This document shows positions 20,537 through 30,779 of a DNA stretch of 64,000 nucleotides, one piece after another. The notes under the pieces are model-generated. The model ran no database searches. It saw nothing but the letters and a program-made list of their open reading frames with translations, and was not told the DNA's origin. Where the stretch lies: contig OZ037894.1 of NCBI GenBank assembly GCA_964035575.1, positions 558,001-622,000 of the forward strand. The letters run 5' to 3'. Source of the stretch: Rhynchopus sp. YZ270_cl-10. Taxonomy: Eukaryota > Euglenozoa > Diplonemea > Diplonemida > Diplonemidae. How positions within the stretch are numbered: the first letter of the stretch is position 1; each line of letters opens with the position of its first letter. The translations under genes were made by a program, and so were the position numbers.

Positions 20537-22093
20537 AAAAAAGAAAAAAATAAAATGCGTTTTTTGCAGTCCATCTCCTTGTTTTCAGCTGTGTGTTTGC
20601 GCGAAAGACACATTACTCTAAGCTTTTCTTTCTTTTCCTTGCGGGTATGTTGGCACCTTACCTTCGTAAGTTTTTTTTTTTCTCTTTCTCTGTTGCCATG
20701 CATTTACAAACAACCCATCTATTCTGAGGTACACAGGCTTTCAGCCAACATTTTTGCACACAGACCCTTGGGTTGCTTCAGGTGATGTGTTGACAACAAA
20801 AAAAACTAATTCCAGTGGCAACTGAAGTATCAGATGCCTGAACCCTACACAAAAACAAAAACAAAAACAAAAACAAAAAACCTCCCCACTTCCCCCACCA
20901 TTCCTTCCCGCTTTTTTTTCAAGAAATGGGAGGAAACGTAACTCAACCTTTTTGAGTTCTTCCCCGTAGGGAAGGAGCTTTTTGGTTGATTCTAGTTTTA
21001 CAAACTTTTCTTTCTCTTAACTTTTTGTTTACAACACACAAACTTTTCTGCGCCTTTACCCCCCCCCCCCCCCCACACCAGGCAAACAAAAGGCAAAACC
21101 GTACCTGGTAAATGCCCAGCATTGTCCAGCATTTTCCTCGTCCAAAAAAGAAAAGGGGAAAAGAAGAAAAAAAAAACAGTTCATTTTCCCCCATCACTAA
21201 CATTGTTTGTGAAGGCACTGTGACACAATGAGCGATATTTGGCCCCATTTATTGTTTTTTGTTTGCCTCCTTTCCTTTTTTTTTTTTCCAGCGTGTTCCC
21301 GCACGATAAAGCGATTTGAGTTATTGTGGAAAAATAAGGGGAAAAGAGGGATGTGCGTGTTTTTTGTTTTGAAAATTCTGCATCTCAGAGGGTGTGATGA
21401 GTATTTTAAGTTACAACAAAAGCTTTTTTCTGGAAAGTGGTGGTTGTACAACAACCCGAGGCAACTACTACACTACTCCAACAATTTATCAAAAAAAATA
21501 AAACAGCCTCGCTCAGGTTTTTTTGACAAAGAACAATTGGGGTTTACAACCTCCTCCTCCTCCCCCCGTTCTTCCCTGATTGTTTCACTTCCGTGGCAGC
21601 TGTTGTGGTGCGTGTGTGTCAGAAAAAAAAAAAGAAAAAAAAAAAATGAGTACAGATCATGTGTGTTTGGGCAATGTGATTCCGATGCCCGATTTGAGAA
21701 ATTCTCAGAATCCGAGAAAAATTTCTATGGGTTTTTTGTACAGGGGGGGTTTTTTTTTCTATGGGTTTTTTGTGTAGGATTTTTTTTTCCCCTAGGGATT
21801 TTCTCATAGGCTTTTTGCATATGGTGTGACCCCACCACGTTCCGCAATCGGTCCGGAAAGTCCAAAAAAGGAGAAGAAAAAAAAAGAAAAAAAAAAAAAA
21901 AAAAGTCCCGTACCGTTTGCCTGCGGCGCTCAATCCAGAATATCACTGATCGATTTATGATCCGGTTTCGTTTCGGCCACACAGTGTCACTGGGGAAAGG
22001 TGTGCAGTCTGTGACCACACGATACGTAATGATAACCCACAATTCCTCCTCACCCAAATCAACATCATTCAGAACAGAACATCCCAATCCAAA

Positions 22094-22295
22094 AATGTCT
22101 CTGTGGTCTCATGTGGTTGAAGGTGAGTCGACGAAGGTGACGGGGAATGTGACGTTTGGCACATCTTCCATCCTGCAGTGCCTCTGCACTACGGTGTTGG
22201 TCTCGGGAAAAGGTGTTCTCGGGACAGCCCTGGCGTCCCTTCGTGTTGCAGACGAATCAGGTTATCCCTATAAGTTTGGGAAGCGTGCGCGATAA
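22094..22295 (+). CDS. Possible short ORF (66 aa) beside a MITE
   Basis: ATG 22094 opens a 66-residue frame (starts MSLWSHVVEGESTKV, ends YPYKFGKRAR) with balanced codon use and no homopolymer translation. It ends 24 bp before the MITE at 22320. It could be a real short gene or the last exon of a longer one; I see no homologue and no clear acceptor. Confidence 0.3.
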
Positions 22296-22319
22296 ACAGC
22301 TTGTAGGCTGCGATGCAAC

Positions 22320-22978
22320 CAGGGTTGTTTCTAGGGGGGTCGGGGGGGGTCACTGACCCCCCCCAGATTCTGGGGGGTCAAATTGACCCCCCCCGCCGGG
22401 CCCGGGGGGGGTCAATTTTACCCCCAGAATCTGGCACGGTGCGCTGGTCAGCCTCACCCCCCTGTAAAAAATTACATATTTTCCCCCGAACTACACGTTT
22501 TCCACCCACCAGTGTTGGCACTGGAGAAGAGCGACAACACCCGCACCGACTACACCACGTGGAACGGTGATGGGAGTGTGAAAAAAGATTTGGCGAAAAT
22601 AATAAAAGTAGCGTACCGTGCGCCTGCGGCGCAAGCTTACATCACACCCTTCCCATGACATAGTTTGGCTGTACAATAGTGCAATTTTAAGCGCAATTTT
22701 AGAAATGTTGCGTACCGTGGCTTCGCCAGGAACCGTTGGGTACCATGGCCACCGTTTCTTTACCTGTTTCATACCCGCACAGAAGCTACATACCACCATG
22801 ATATTCTGAAGCTTTGGGGTATGGGGTTTTCTTGGTGAGATCGAGGCTTCGTCGAGAAAGCTCGGAATACACCCAAAAACCCTTGAAAGACCATTTTTTC
22901 CCGGCGGAAAAAAAATTTTTTTTGGGAAAAAAATTGACCCCCCCGAGAAAAAAAAACGAGATCCTAGAAACAACCCTG
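22320..22978. mobile_element. Non-autonomous hAT-type MITE with perfect ends
   Basis: The 16-bp terminal repeats CAGGGTTGTTTCTAGG are exact inversions, and the 8-bp duplication GATGCAAC is perfect (22312-22319 and 22979-22986), so insertion looks recent. The left quarter is a G-run/C-run palindrome centred on GGGGTCACTGACCCC. The middle holds the GTACCGTGCGCCTGCGGCGC block shared with other copies. Confidence 0.9.
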
Positions 22979-23320
22979 GATGCAACCCAAAAAAAAAAAG
23001 TCCCATGTATAAAACCCATAGAAATTTTTGTGATGCCCACCCCCAAATTCTCGAAAAAAGGGTGTGATGCCCATACACACATGGTACAGATCCTGCACTA
23101 GGTGATTGTCGACACAACAAAAAAAGCGAGCAAAAAAAAAAAAAAAAAAACAACTTGTGAAAAGGAGAGAACGAAACCCAGCTTACAGGTCGATTCATTT
23201 TGGAAAAAAATATTTTGTTTATTCGCCAACATTGAGTACAGACCCTAGGTTCCCCAAGCGGGTCCTGAGGCGATGGTTGACACAGCAAAAAAAAGTAAAA
23301 AAAAAAAACAAGGACTAAAA

Positions 23321-24751
23321 CAGGGTAGATCCTTAGCGAAAGTGAAAATAAGGATTCGAGATTTTTTATTTTTTTTTCCTTTTTTTTTTTCCTTTTTTCT
23401 CTGGCCCATTTTTTTGGTTACCTACTAATTTCCAGGCACAGAGTGGCACCACCACGGTCCGCAATCGATCCGGAAAGTCAAAATAAGGGGGAAACCAAAA
23501 GGAAAAAAAAATAAAAGTTCGCTACCGTTTTTTTTGGCTGGCCTTCGGCCCGCCCCTTAATGCCCCTTTAATATTTGTCTTCAGTTCATAAGACAAGGAC
23601 CAATGAGTGTCAATTCTCAGTGTCACCTTGCATAAGACGATTTTGAAGCATAACCTTGAAGAACACAATTACTATGTCCGCAAACCCGCAAAGCGGACCA
23701 TTGTAAAAAGGTTGGTGCTGAGGGTGGAGGTTTCGAAGAAGTGCATGTGTGTTAAAGGTAGGGTATGGGTCACCTGTACGGAGTATGAGATCCAGTAATA
23801 AAGACTTCAACCGGACCAAGGCAGAAACACAACACTGTTAGGCCAAAATCCAAAAACCCATAGGGGCCCCAGTATTGTTGTCGAAAATCCCCACTTAATT
23901 TTTGGTGGGATTTTGAACTTTTCCCAAAAACTGCGAAAAAAAATTTCCGCTCGCTGCGCTCGCGGAGGTTCACCCATGCTGTCTCGCCTACCCAAACTGC
24001 TGGTGCATCGGCACTACCTATTTAATTTTGGAAATTTTCTTGCTAATGCCGGGCACTACCACTTTTTTTCAGAATGTTTCTAGAAAGTATTACCCTTGTC
24101 AGAGGGCGCAGTGTCCGACAAGGGTCACAGCCAGAATGCGATTTAATTGGTCAAACGCCGAAGGAAAAGGAAGCATGCGAAAGAAAAAAAGTAGCGTACC
24201 GTGCCTGCGGCGCAAGATTGCAACCCACCCTTCCCATGACTAGTTTGGCAGTAAATATCTGCAATTTTGAGCGCAATTTTAGAAATGTTGCGTACCGTGG
24301 CTTCGCCATGGGTGCCACGACCGCCGTTTCTTTTTGTAAATATACTGAGGTCACTGCGTGTGCCTGGTGCAAATATCAATGCAGTGCCGAACTCCGCAGT
24401 AGGATAACCGAGGAATTCTCACATTCCGCCGGAGGCCCTAACGAGCTGGGTTGGGCTCGACCGAGTTTCAGCGAAAACCCCCAAAACCTATATTATCCCC
24501 TGGGGTCTAGTTCTACGACAGCTGAGATGTGTCAAAAAACACCACTATTCTGCCTCAGTACGGTACCAACCTGCTTGTTAGATTTTTTTTTAGACCGTCA
24601 CTCATTTTTTCCGCTCGCTTCGCTCGCGGACAAACCGGTAGGGTCAGGCCTGCGCCGAAAAATTTCAAAAACGGGAGAGAAAAAAAAAGGAAAAAAACGA
24701 AAATAAATCTGGGATTTTCAGCGTTTTTAGCGAAAATAAGGATCTACCCTG
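23321..24751. mobile_element. 1.4-kb non-autonomous hAT-type MITE
   Basis: Ends are CAGGGTAGATCCTTA and its exact inversion; the 8-bp duplication GACTAAAA lies at 23313-23320 and 24752-24759. It carries two short palindromes (CCGCTCGCTGCGCTCGCGG near 23946, CCGCTCGCTTCGCTCGCGG near 24610), a CACGGTAC/GCGCC block at about 24190-24440 matching 4490-4760 reversed, and a 62-codon open stretch at 23607-23798 with protein-like composition that might be captured host DNA. No transposase. Confidence 0.88.
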
Positions 24752-25081
24752 GACTAAAAGTTGAGGAAAGTACAATAGTACAGAACCTATCTCGATAGGC
24801 TATTTGTCGATACGACAAAAACAAAATGATTTGACCCACCCTACAAGATTTATCCATCCATTTTCGCAACAAAAAAAATAACACAAAACAACAATAAAAA
24901 AGTCCATTATTTTCATGAGGTGACCAAGCACTCGAGGCTTAGCTTCATCTGACTAAACTTTTCTCCCTTCTTTTCTTTTTTTTTCTTCTTCTTTTTTTTT
25001 TTTTTTTTTTTTTGCGTGCAACAAAACCAAAAAAAAAAAAACGAAATGCAATCCCATCTCCCATCCCTCACCCTACAATCC

Positions 25082-25167
25082 TTTTTTTTTTTTTTTTTCC
25101 CCTGTAACCTACCATGGTAGGCGTGACGCTGACTACACGGTAATTATTGGTAGCCGCGCCACCGGTA
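25082..25167 (-). repeat. 3' end of a poly-A retroposon, truncated
   Basis: A T-run (the A-tail on the - strand) is followed by GTAACCTACCATGGTAGG and GACGCTGACTAC. Longer copies lie at 33085-33237 and 53268-53420. Variable truncation at the end away from the A-tail is typical of target-primed reverse transcription. Confidence 0.75.
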
Positions 25168-25482
25168 TCCTTTACACTCATTTCTCCACTCATCTCTCTC
25201 TCTCTATTCTGTGCCTTTTGGACGCCACTTTACAGCATCACAAAGGCAAAATCGCAAACCTACGAGTTTTCAAACTTTCTACTGTTCACACCTGGGGGTC
25301 TTCTTTACGATGATTTATCATTCCTGCAGACTACCTTCCTCAAAACGCAACCTTCCCCCCCTTCCACCATGGAATGACTGGAAAACTGCAAAACGACTGC
25401 AAAATAAGAGCACAAAGCAAACATATCCAAAAATTTCATTAAAAAATACCCCTCCCCCTCCCACACCAACACACCCTTCACC

Positions 25483-25512
25483 TCTCCTCCATCTCTCTCT
25501 CTTCATCCACAG
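25483..25512 (+). promoter_or_regulatory. Pyrimidine tract and CAG: probable trans-splice acceptor
   Basis: A long CTCTCTC-rich tract ends in CCACAG at 25512, 25 nt before the ATG of the coiled-coil gene. Confidence 0.5.
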
Positions 25513-25537
25513 AAAAACAAAATAACATAATCTCCCC

Positions 25538-27400
25538 ATGGAGTGTCTGGAATGCTCACCGCTGAGTATGGGGCCACCTTCGGAGGGGCCTTCTGATGTC
25601 ACACAAAGCTCTTCTAGCGAAGAGGAGGAATCTTGTTCTCCTGTACAGGGGTTGGGTGTGCAGCGTCACGAAGAGGAAGGGGGTCTTCGTTATCCTTCTA
25701 ATCATGCGTCGTCGCTCCCGCCGCAGCACCGTGGGGATTCTCTCTCGCACTCCCCTCCTGGGTGTCGTAGCGCCTCAACCTCTGCAGCCCCATCGATTCC
25801 TACGACGACTTCGATGGCTTCTACATCATCGCATGCATTCCGTGGTCTTCTTCCTCCAACCTCGCTTTCCCCGGAGAGCACTGCATCAGCACCTAGGGCT
25901 GCCAGCCAACACACCCACTCTGATGGAGCGGAATACGCTACCGCGCGGGACGAAGAAGAGAATGAAAACGACCTGAGAGAGAGCACCCCGGAGGAGACCT
26001 TTAAGGCAAACCATTTTCAGGAGCAGAAGACGAGCTTTCTCAATCTCGGTGGTGATCATAGCATTTCTGATGGACCTCAAGAATACCATAGGGAAGGTCA
26101 AATACGGAGTCCAGAAGAAGAGGAGAATGAGGAAAGGTTGCGATCATTGCGTAGAGAGCGTGCTGGACATGATGCCTTTTTGAAGGGGTATTCACCTGGT
26201 AGAGATGATAGTAGTACTGCAAGGATTGCTCGATTGGAGGAGGAAAACGCGGCACTCCGAAACGAAATAACAGAACTCCGCAGTCTATTTGAACAAAGTG
26301 TCCAGGCTGCAGGGGTAGCGCAGGAAGGCATGCTTTCTCACGCATTGGATCTGATGTACAAAGATCTGCAAGGCAATGTGAGTCGTGGCATGCAGTCGAT
26401 GGAGTTGCTGCTGCTCAGTCGTCTGAGTGATAGTCTGCCTTCAGCGGAGCAGCTGAAAAACGATTTTGATTCATTAGAAAGATCGCTTTCGTCAAGAATC
26501 GCAGAAACTGTTGGTCCGGCGGTGAAAAGCTATGTGGCAGAGCATGTTACACCAAATATCGTTTCACAACTTGATGTTGGGGTAGCAAAATTGGAGCAAA
26601 TCGTGTCCGCAACAGTGTCAGAAGAGTTTGCATCGCGTGATGATATTGTAGAGACAACGCAGCGTTTGGTTAATGAGGCAGAAAAACGGATCGAAACTTC
26701 ATTTCAAACCCGCATCGACGCAATCTCCGAGAGACAAACCCAAATCGCAGCGACCGCTGTAGCTACTGCAGCCGCGCTTCGTCCTGAGGGCACTTCCTCT
26801 TCTTCTTCACCTCCCTCTGATTTAGAACGTTCTTTCAAAGCTCATACCGAACGTTCTTTTAACCAAAACGTTACTCTGTGGTCTCAGGTCAAAAAGCTTG
26901 AATCTTCATTGAACGAAATGCAGCAACGGATGGAAAAGAAGAAAGAAATCACCTCTCATCACCCTCCGGGTTTGCAACCAGGACCCCCTACGCCACTTGG
27001 CGCGCCTGCGAGGTTAATGGAGACTCTGAAGAACATTGAAGCGGGGAGAGCATCGCAGACGGGAGGTTCTGGAAGTGCTTTGACGTTAGGTGATTTGCAG
27101 AGGGACATAGTACCATCTGAAATTGATGTTATGCCGAAAGAACGTTGGAGGGAGGAGTTCCAAAGGCCATCTAGTCGAGGCAGGGAAAGGGAAAGGGAGA
27201 AGGACCGTCAAGGCACCCCGCAAACCAGCCCCCTCTCAACGCTCTTCTCCTTCGGGCTTTCGCCAGCGACCCTCGCAGAAGGTGGTGAAGGGTGCGAAGG
27301 AAACACCCCAAGGACAACGCCTCCCCCAGGATTGGATTTGGGTGAAAGAAATTCGGGGTGGTGGTTGGAGCCTGGGGCGCTCAGTGCAGAGGCGCCTTGA
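25538..27400 (+). CDS. Coiled-coil protein, unknown function
   Basis: A single-exon 620-aa protein. Residues 1-190 are Ser/Pro/Glu-rich and probably disordered. A strong heptad segment starts near 225 (RIARLEEENAALRNEITEL). Further helical, heptad-bearing sequence runs to about 470 (LKNDFDSLERSLSSRIAETV, then LNEMQQRMEKKKEI). The last 150 residues are Pro/Gly/Arg-rich, with an Arg/Glu run near 547-555 (RGREREREK). No signal peptide, membrane segment or catalytic motif is seen. The make-up suggests a scaffold of the cytoskeleton or of a centrosome/basal body, but nothing fixes that. Start chosen as the first ATG after the acceptor at 25512. Confidence 0.8.
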   Translation: MECLECSPLSMGPPSEGPSDVTQSSSSEEEESCSPVQGLGVQRHEEEGGLRYPSNHASSLPPQHRGDSLSHSPPGCRSASTSAAPSIPTTTSMASTSSHAFRGLLPPTSLSPESTASAPRAASQHTHSDGAEYATARDEEENENDLRESTPEETFKANHFQEQKTSFLNLGGDHSISDGPQEYHREGQIRSPEEEENEERLRSLRRERAGHDAFLKGYSPGRDDSSTARIARLEEENAALRNEITELRSLFEQSVQAAGVAQEGMLSHALDLMYKDLQGNVSRGMQSMELLLLSRLSDSLPSAEQLKNDFDSLERSLSSRIAETVGPAVKSYVAEHVTPNIVSQLDVGVAKLEQIVSATVSEEFASRDDIVETTQRLVNEAEKRIETSFQTRIDAISERQTQIAATAVATAAALRPEGTSSSSSPPSDLERSFKAHTERSFNQNVTLWSQVKKLESSLNEMQQRMEKKKEITSHHPPGLQPGPPTPLGAPARLMETLKNIEAGRASQTGGSGSALTLGDLQRDIVPSEIDVMPKERWREEFQRPSSRGREREREKDRQGTPQTSPLSTLFSFGLSPATLAEGGEGCEGNTPRTTPPPGLDLGERNSGWWLEPGALSAEAP

Positions 27401-27554
27401 GAAGGGTGAGGAGAAAGGGTGAGGGGAGGGTGAAAGAAAAACTTAGATTAGCGCTGTAAAAAAAAGATAGATTTTTTTTTTTGGAGTTTTTTTTTACTCC
27501 TCCCGTATTTGAGTGTAGAAAAAAACAAAACAGAGGTTTTGTTTTTTAAGGTGC

Positions 27555-27657
27555 CGGTGTGTATACCAATGAAGTGATCTCTGGGGGGTTCGATAACCCC
27601 GCGGAAAATCAGTTCCTGCGTCTGCTGATGAATGGTGAGGCGTTTGCACTTTTAACT
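27555..27657 (+). repeat. GGTTCGATAACCC-type repeat, longest copy
   Basis: Runs from TATACCAATGAAGTG through GGTTCGATAACCCC to GATGAATGGTGAGGCG and TTTGCACTTTTAACTTCTC. It lies directly before a GAGGCTTAGG motif copy, so two families are adjacent here. Confidence 0.65.
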
Positions 27658-27672
27658 TCTCATTTATACTTT

Positions 27673-27728
27673 AAGGTGGCTTAGCAGAGAGGCTTAGGTT
27701 CATCTTCATAATTTTTTTCTCTTCGCAG
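27673..27728 (+). repeat. GAGGCTTAGGTTCATCTT motif plus pyrimidine tract and CAG
   Basis: One of the cleanest of about 14 copies, all + strand: 651-685, 778-811, 1599-1635, 2090-2125, 10281-10320, 12339-12376, 12759-12793, 14107-14140, 15155-15184, 17789-17830, 24917-24950, this one, 51653-51685 and 52417-52447. Many begin GGTGAC or GGTGGC, and at least six run into a T/C tract ending in AG within 20-60 nt. Confidence 0.7.
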
Positions 27729-28087
27729 GACTCCAACTATGTTTGGCGCTCCACAAAAAGGAACCCAAAAAATCGCCGAATTAATTAGGACGCGAAGTTT
27801 CTTGGGGTATTAGATACGATAGAATTCGGGGGAAAGTTAGACAAAGGACAACGTCGCATCTCGGTGCTTCGTTGTAGTATTTGCCGATTTTTTTTTGAAA
27901 CCCCCCCACTCTGACTTTAGAACACTAAACACTCCCCTAGTTTTCTCACAATATTTTGTTTCTGAACAAAGAATGTGAGAGGGGAGGTATTTTTTTTTCT
28001 TTCTTCCTTTTTTTTTAGAATAACAAAACTGATGATCCCCTATTATCCCCCCCTTCTTCTTCTCATCTGTTGGACCGTATTTCCGCT

Positions 28088-28186
28088 CTTTCTTGAAAAA
28101 TACAAGAGCCCTCTCATTACTGTATACCTTTGGTACAATGACCGGTGCACCTGGGTGGACTTCCCTAGCCAGGCAGTCTTATCTAT
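28088..28186 (-). repeat. CACGAGAGGGCTT-type repeat, inverted copy
   Basis: Read on the - strand it gives GACTGCCTGG, GGTGCACCGGTCATTGTACC and GAGAGGGCTCTTGTA. The + strand relatives are at 1648-1722, 50919-51000, 58522-58562 (partial), 58602-58700 and 63616-63712. Occurrence on both strands argues for a mobile repeat rather than a fixed regulatory site. Confidence 0.7.
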
Positions 28187-28622
28187 TTTCATTGGATTCC
28201 ATCTAAAGGAATGTTATTAAGCATATAGCATGCACATTCTTGAGGTTCCCTTTGTGATTGAGTGTTGTGCCTTTATCTCTGTGGGTCAGTCGGAGGTGCC
28301 TGCGTCAGAGCGGAAGGTTGCGTTACTTTGTATGAGAGTACGGCGTATCCTCTTTCTCAGCCACTGTACGCATGCCCTTGCTATTTGTTCGTTTATGTGT
28401 ACATCTACTGTTGTAGGCCGCAGGTACTTTGTGCTTTCATCCGGATGGCTGGCATCGTAGATGGGTCAGTCGGAGGTGCCTGCATCAACTATCATTTGTC
28501 ACTCCACCTGCACCGAAGGCATTCATTCCGTTTCTCTTAACACAATCCAACCCCTCACACAGGTTATCCTCGCGCACCCCGCCCCCCTTTAGACCTTTCT
28601 TTTTTTTGTTTTGAAAACAACA

Positions 28623-30779
28623 ATGGCATCACCTTTCACAGTTCTGGTGGCAGCCGATATGTTCGGTGACAAGGTATGCTGGTGCACGAGTCGTTTTTAA
28701 ATCTAAAATTTGGTATCGAGGTTCCTGACTGTGTCTTCTCTGCCACTCTGTGGGGAGGTGGTGCTGTCTGTGAGCATCCTTTTGCATCAAAAAAGGTGCC
28801 ATTTAAGTAGCAGAATGTGGTCAGGGGGAGGTCATTGTAACGAAACAGCAACAAAAACCCCCTCCCTAAAACCCACCCTATACTCCCCACAGCACAACCT
28901 GGAGCTCCAGTTCCCACGCATGCCAAGCCTGCCAGAGCTCGAGGCGCACATCGCTGCGACATACAACTCAGAGATGGGCCACCTCCGCCCGAGCGACGTC
29001 CCAGCACATGTATGGCCTCCTCCCATTCCCCCCCACCTTTCCCTCCAGGGAAATAACACAACCTTTCCCCCCTTTTTTTCGCACACCACCACCACCCCCA
29101 GGCCTCCTTCGCCCTGAGCCGTGTCCAGGCATACGACGAGTCTGGCATGAAGTGGAGCGACCTTGTCCTTGCGAACCAGCTTCGCGATGGCATGCAGGTA
29201 TAGTACTCTCACCCCTCATCCCTCACCATACCACATCACATCATCACAGCTGTACGCCTTCCAACGCGAGGCACCGTGGCACCATGAGGTGCAGAAGGCC
29301 ATCCCACCTCCGTCGCGTCCGGGTGCAGTTGCGGCAGCGACTGCGACTGCGGTGAGCGTGGCGGCAGCACACACGGCAGCGGCAGTGGCGACGAACGGGC
29401 TGTCTGCACGGTCTGCTGTGGTGCCTATCGCGCCTGCTGTGGCGGCGGTGCCGACAGCAGCAATGGTGGCAACAGTCGGGGCAGGCACGACCATGCCGTG
29501 CTCGGTGCTGCCCGACAACGCCACGCACGACGAAAAGGTGCGCGCCGTCTTCGAAGAGTTTGACGTGAACAACAACAAAGTCATCGAGACCGAGGAGTTC
29601 AAGCGTGCCTTCAAGGTCCTCAACTTCGACCTCTCCGTCGCCACTGTGCTCGACCTCTTCCAAAAGACCGACACCAACCGCGACGGCGTCATCGTCTTCG
29701 AAGAGTGGTCCCGCTTCTGTGAGATGTACCCCACCATGCTTGACTCCCTCTACTTCCGTGCACGCGACCACTGGGAGGACTTCCGCCAGAAGCAGGAAAT
29801 CAAAGCAGCGCGCGACGAGCTTGAAGGCAAGAAGCACGGAGAAAAGCAGGCCGGCCTCGTCCACGGAGAAGCGCAGCACGCAACAAACTGCCAGGAAAAG
29901 CGCCTTGCCGCCGCAGAGCAGGCCCTTGCCGAGATTGTCGAAGGCGAACGCGAGGCGAAGACACGTCTCCTCGAGGGCCAGAGGGAAACTGAGGCCGCCC
30001 TCCGCGAGCGTGCCCAGCGCGCCCAGGACCTTGACCTCGCTAAGGAGCGCGAACGCCAGCGCACCCTTGCGCACAACGAGACCCAGCGCGACACCGACAA
30101 ATCCGAGCAGTCCCTTGCCTGGCAGGAGCAGGAACAGGCCAAGATCCAGGAAAAGGAACGCCAATGCGCACAGCTTATGTTGGAGGCCCAGCGGGAGACA
30201 GAACGCTGCCGCCGCTCTGAGGCTGAGGCTGCGGCAGACCTGCAGGCATCACGCGACCGCGAACAGCACGCCAACCTCGCCCTTCTCGAGGAGAAGCGCC
30301 AGACCGAGCTTGCCGACGACCGCATGAAGCAGAGCGAGATGGAGCTGCAGCAGCGTGTTGCCAGAGACCGCGACCTTGAGCTCCGCTCTCGCGACGCTGC
30401 GGGCGTGACGGAGCGGGAGAAGGCACGCCGCGATGAGGAGGACAGACAGCTTCAGGTCAGCCGCGACATGGAGCAGCAGGCACACATGCAGCACCTCGAA
30501 GCTCAACGTGCAGTCGAAGACCAGGACAAAAAGGTCATTGCCCAGGAGGCTGAAAAGCAAGCCTTCCTCCAGCGCCGCAAGCAGGTCGAGGACCAAGAGA
30601 AGCCCCTCCTCGAGCAGGAAGTACGCCTCCGTGAGCAGCGTGAGTCCCTCGAAGAGAAGGAAGCAAAGCTCCGCAACGACGCCTCCCTCTTCCACGGTAC
30701 CCGCGCCGTAGGATCCACAAGCCCCTACCGTGACACCCGGTCCCCAAAGATCGGAGGTGTCTCCCCCAGGCGTTTCTAG
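28623..30779 (+). CDS. BILBO1: BILBO1-like flagellar pocket collar protein, 4 exons
   Basis: In trypanosomes BILBO1 polymerises into the collar around the flagellar pocket neck. Exons are 28623-28673, 28893-29009, 29102-29197 and 29250-30779, all phase 0 with GTATG/GTATA donors, giving 597 aa (T. brucei BILBO1 is 587, from memory). Residues 1-110 follow the BILBO1 N-terminal domain closely: VAADMFGDK, LELQFPRMPSLPEL, RPSDVPAH, MKWSDLV, QLYAFQ, EVQKAIPPP. An Ala-rich linker follows. Two EF-hand loops come next, DVNNNKVIETEE at about 190-201 and DTNRDGVIVFEE at about 226-237, both with canonical Asp/Asn and Glu ligands, so calcium binding is expected. From about 255 to 580 there is a continuous Arg/Glu/Gln-rich coiled coil, then a basic tail ending SPRRF. 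C-ending codons dominate, suggesting strong expression. A generic EF-hand coiled-coil protein is the alternative, but the N-terminal match makes that unlikely. Confidence 0.87.

Larger units (their letters stand above)
17564..25511. other. 8-kb intergenic spacer dense in mobile elements
   Basis: Contains a GAGGCTTAG motif (17789-17830), a fragment of the GGTTCGATAACCC family (17962-18012), a 100-bp palindromic element (18445-18544), a hAT-related fragment (18943-19141), possible short exons (19423-19590; 22094-22295), a repeat at 19931-19985, a 503-bp element (20034-20536), an A-tailed repeat (21438-21500), a diverged hAT block (21815-21930), two intact hAT MITEs (22320-22978; 23321-24751), a GAGGCTTAG motif (24917-24950) and a poly-T retroposon tail (25082-25167). 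Confidence 0.6.
27401..28590. other. Intergenic spacer with repeats
   Basis: Holds a GGTTCGATAACCC repeat (27555-27657), a well-preserved GAGGCTTAGGTTCATCTT motif (27673-27706) followed by a T/C tract and CAG at 27728, an inverted copy of the CACGAGAGGGCTT repeat (28088-28186) and two GGTCAGTCGGAGG repeats (28279-28310, 28431-28493). Acceptor-like AGs occur at 28562 and 28592 ahead of the next gene. Confidence 0.6.

Noticed and set aside
22491-23288. 265-codon - strand frame
   Set aside because: Crosses a MITE boundary and its target duplication and is rich in F/K from homopolymers; no gene signals.
27550-27660. tRNA gene at the GGTTCGATAACCC repeat
   Set aside because: Only a T-arm-like core is present; no acceptor stem, D-arm or anticodon arm can be drawn.
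29244-30164. 306-codon - strand frame opposite the BILBO1-like gene
   Set aside because: Shadow of the strongly biased coding strand; the + strand product has clear EF-hands and coiled coil.
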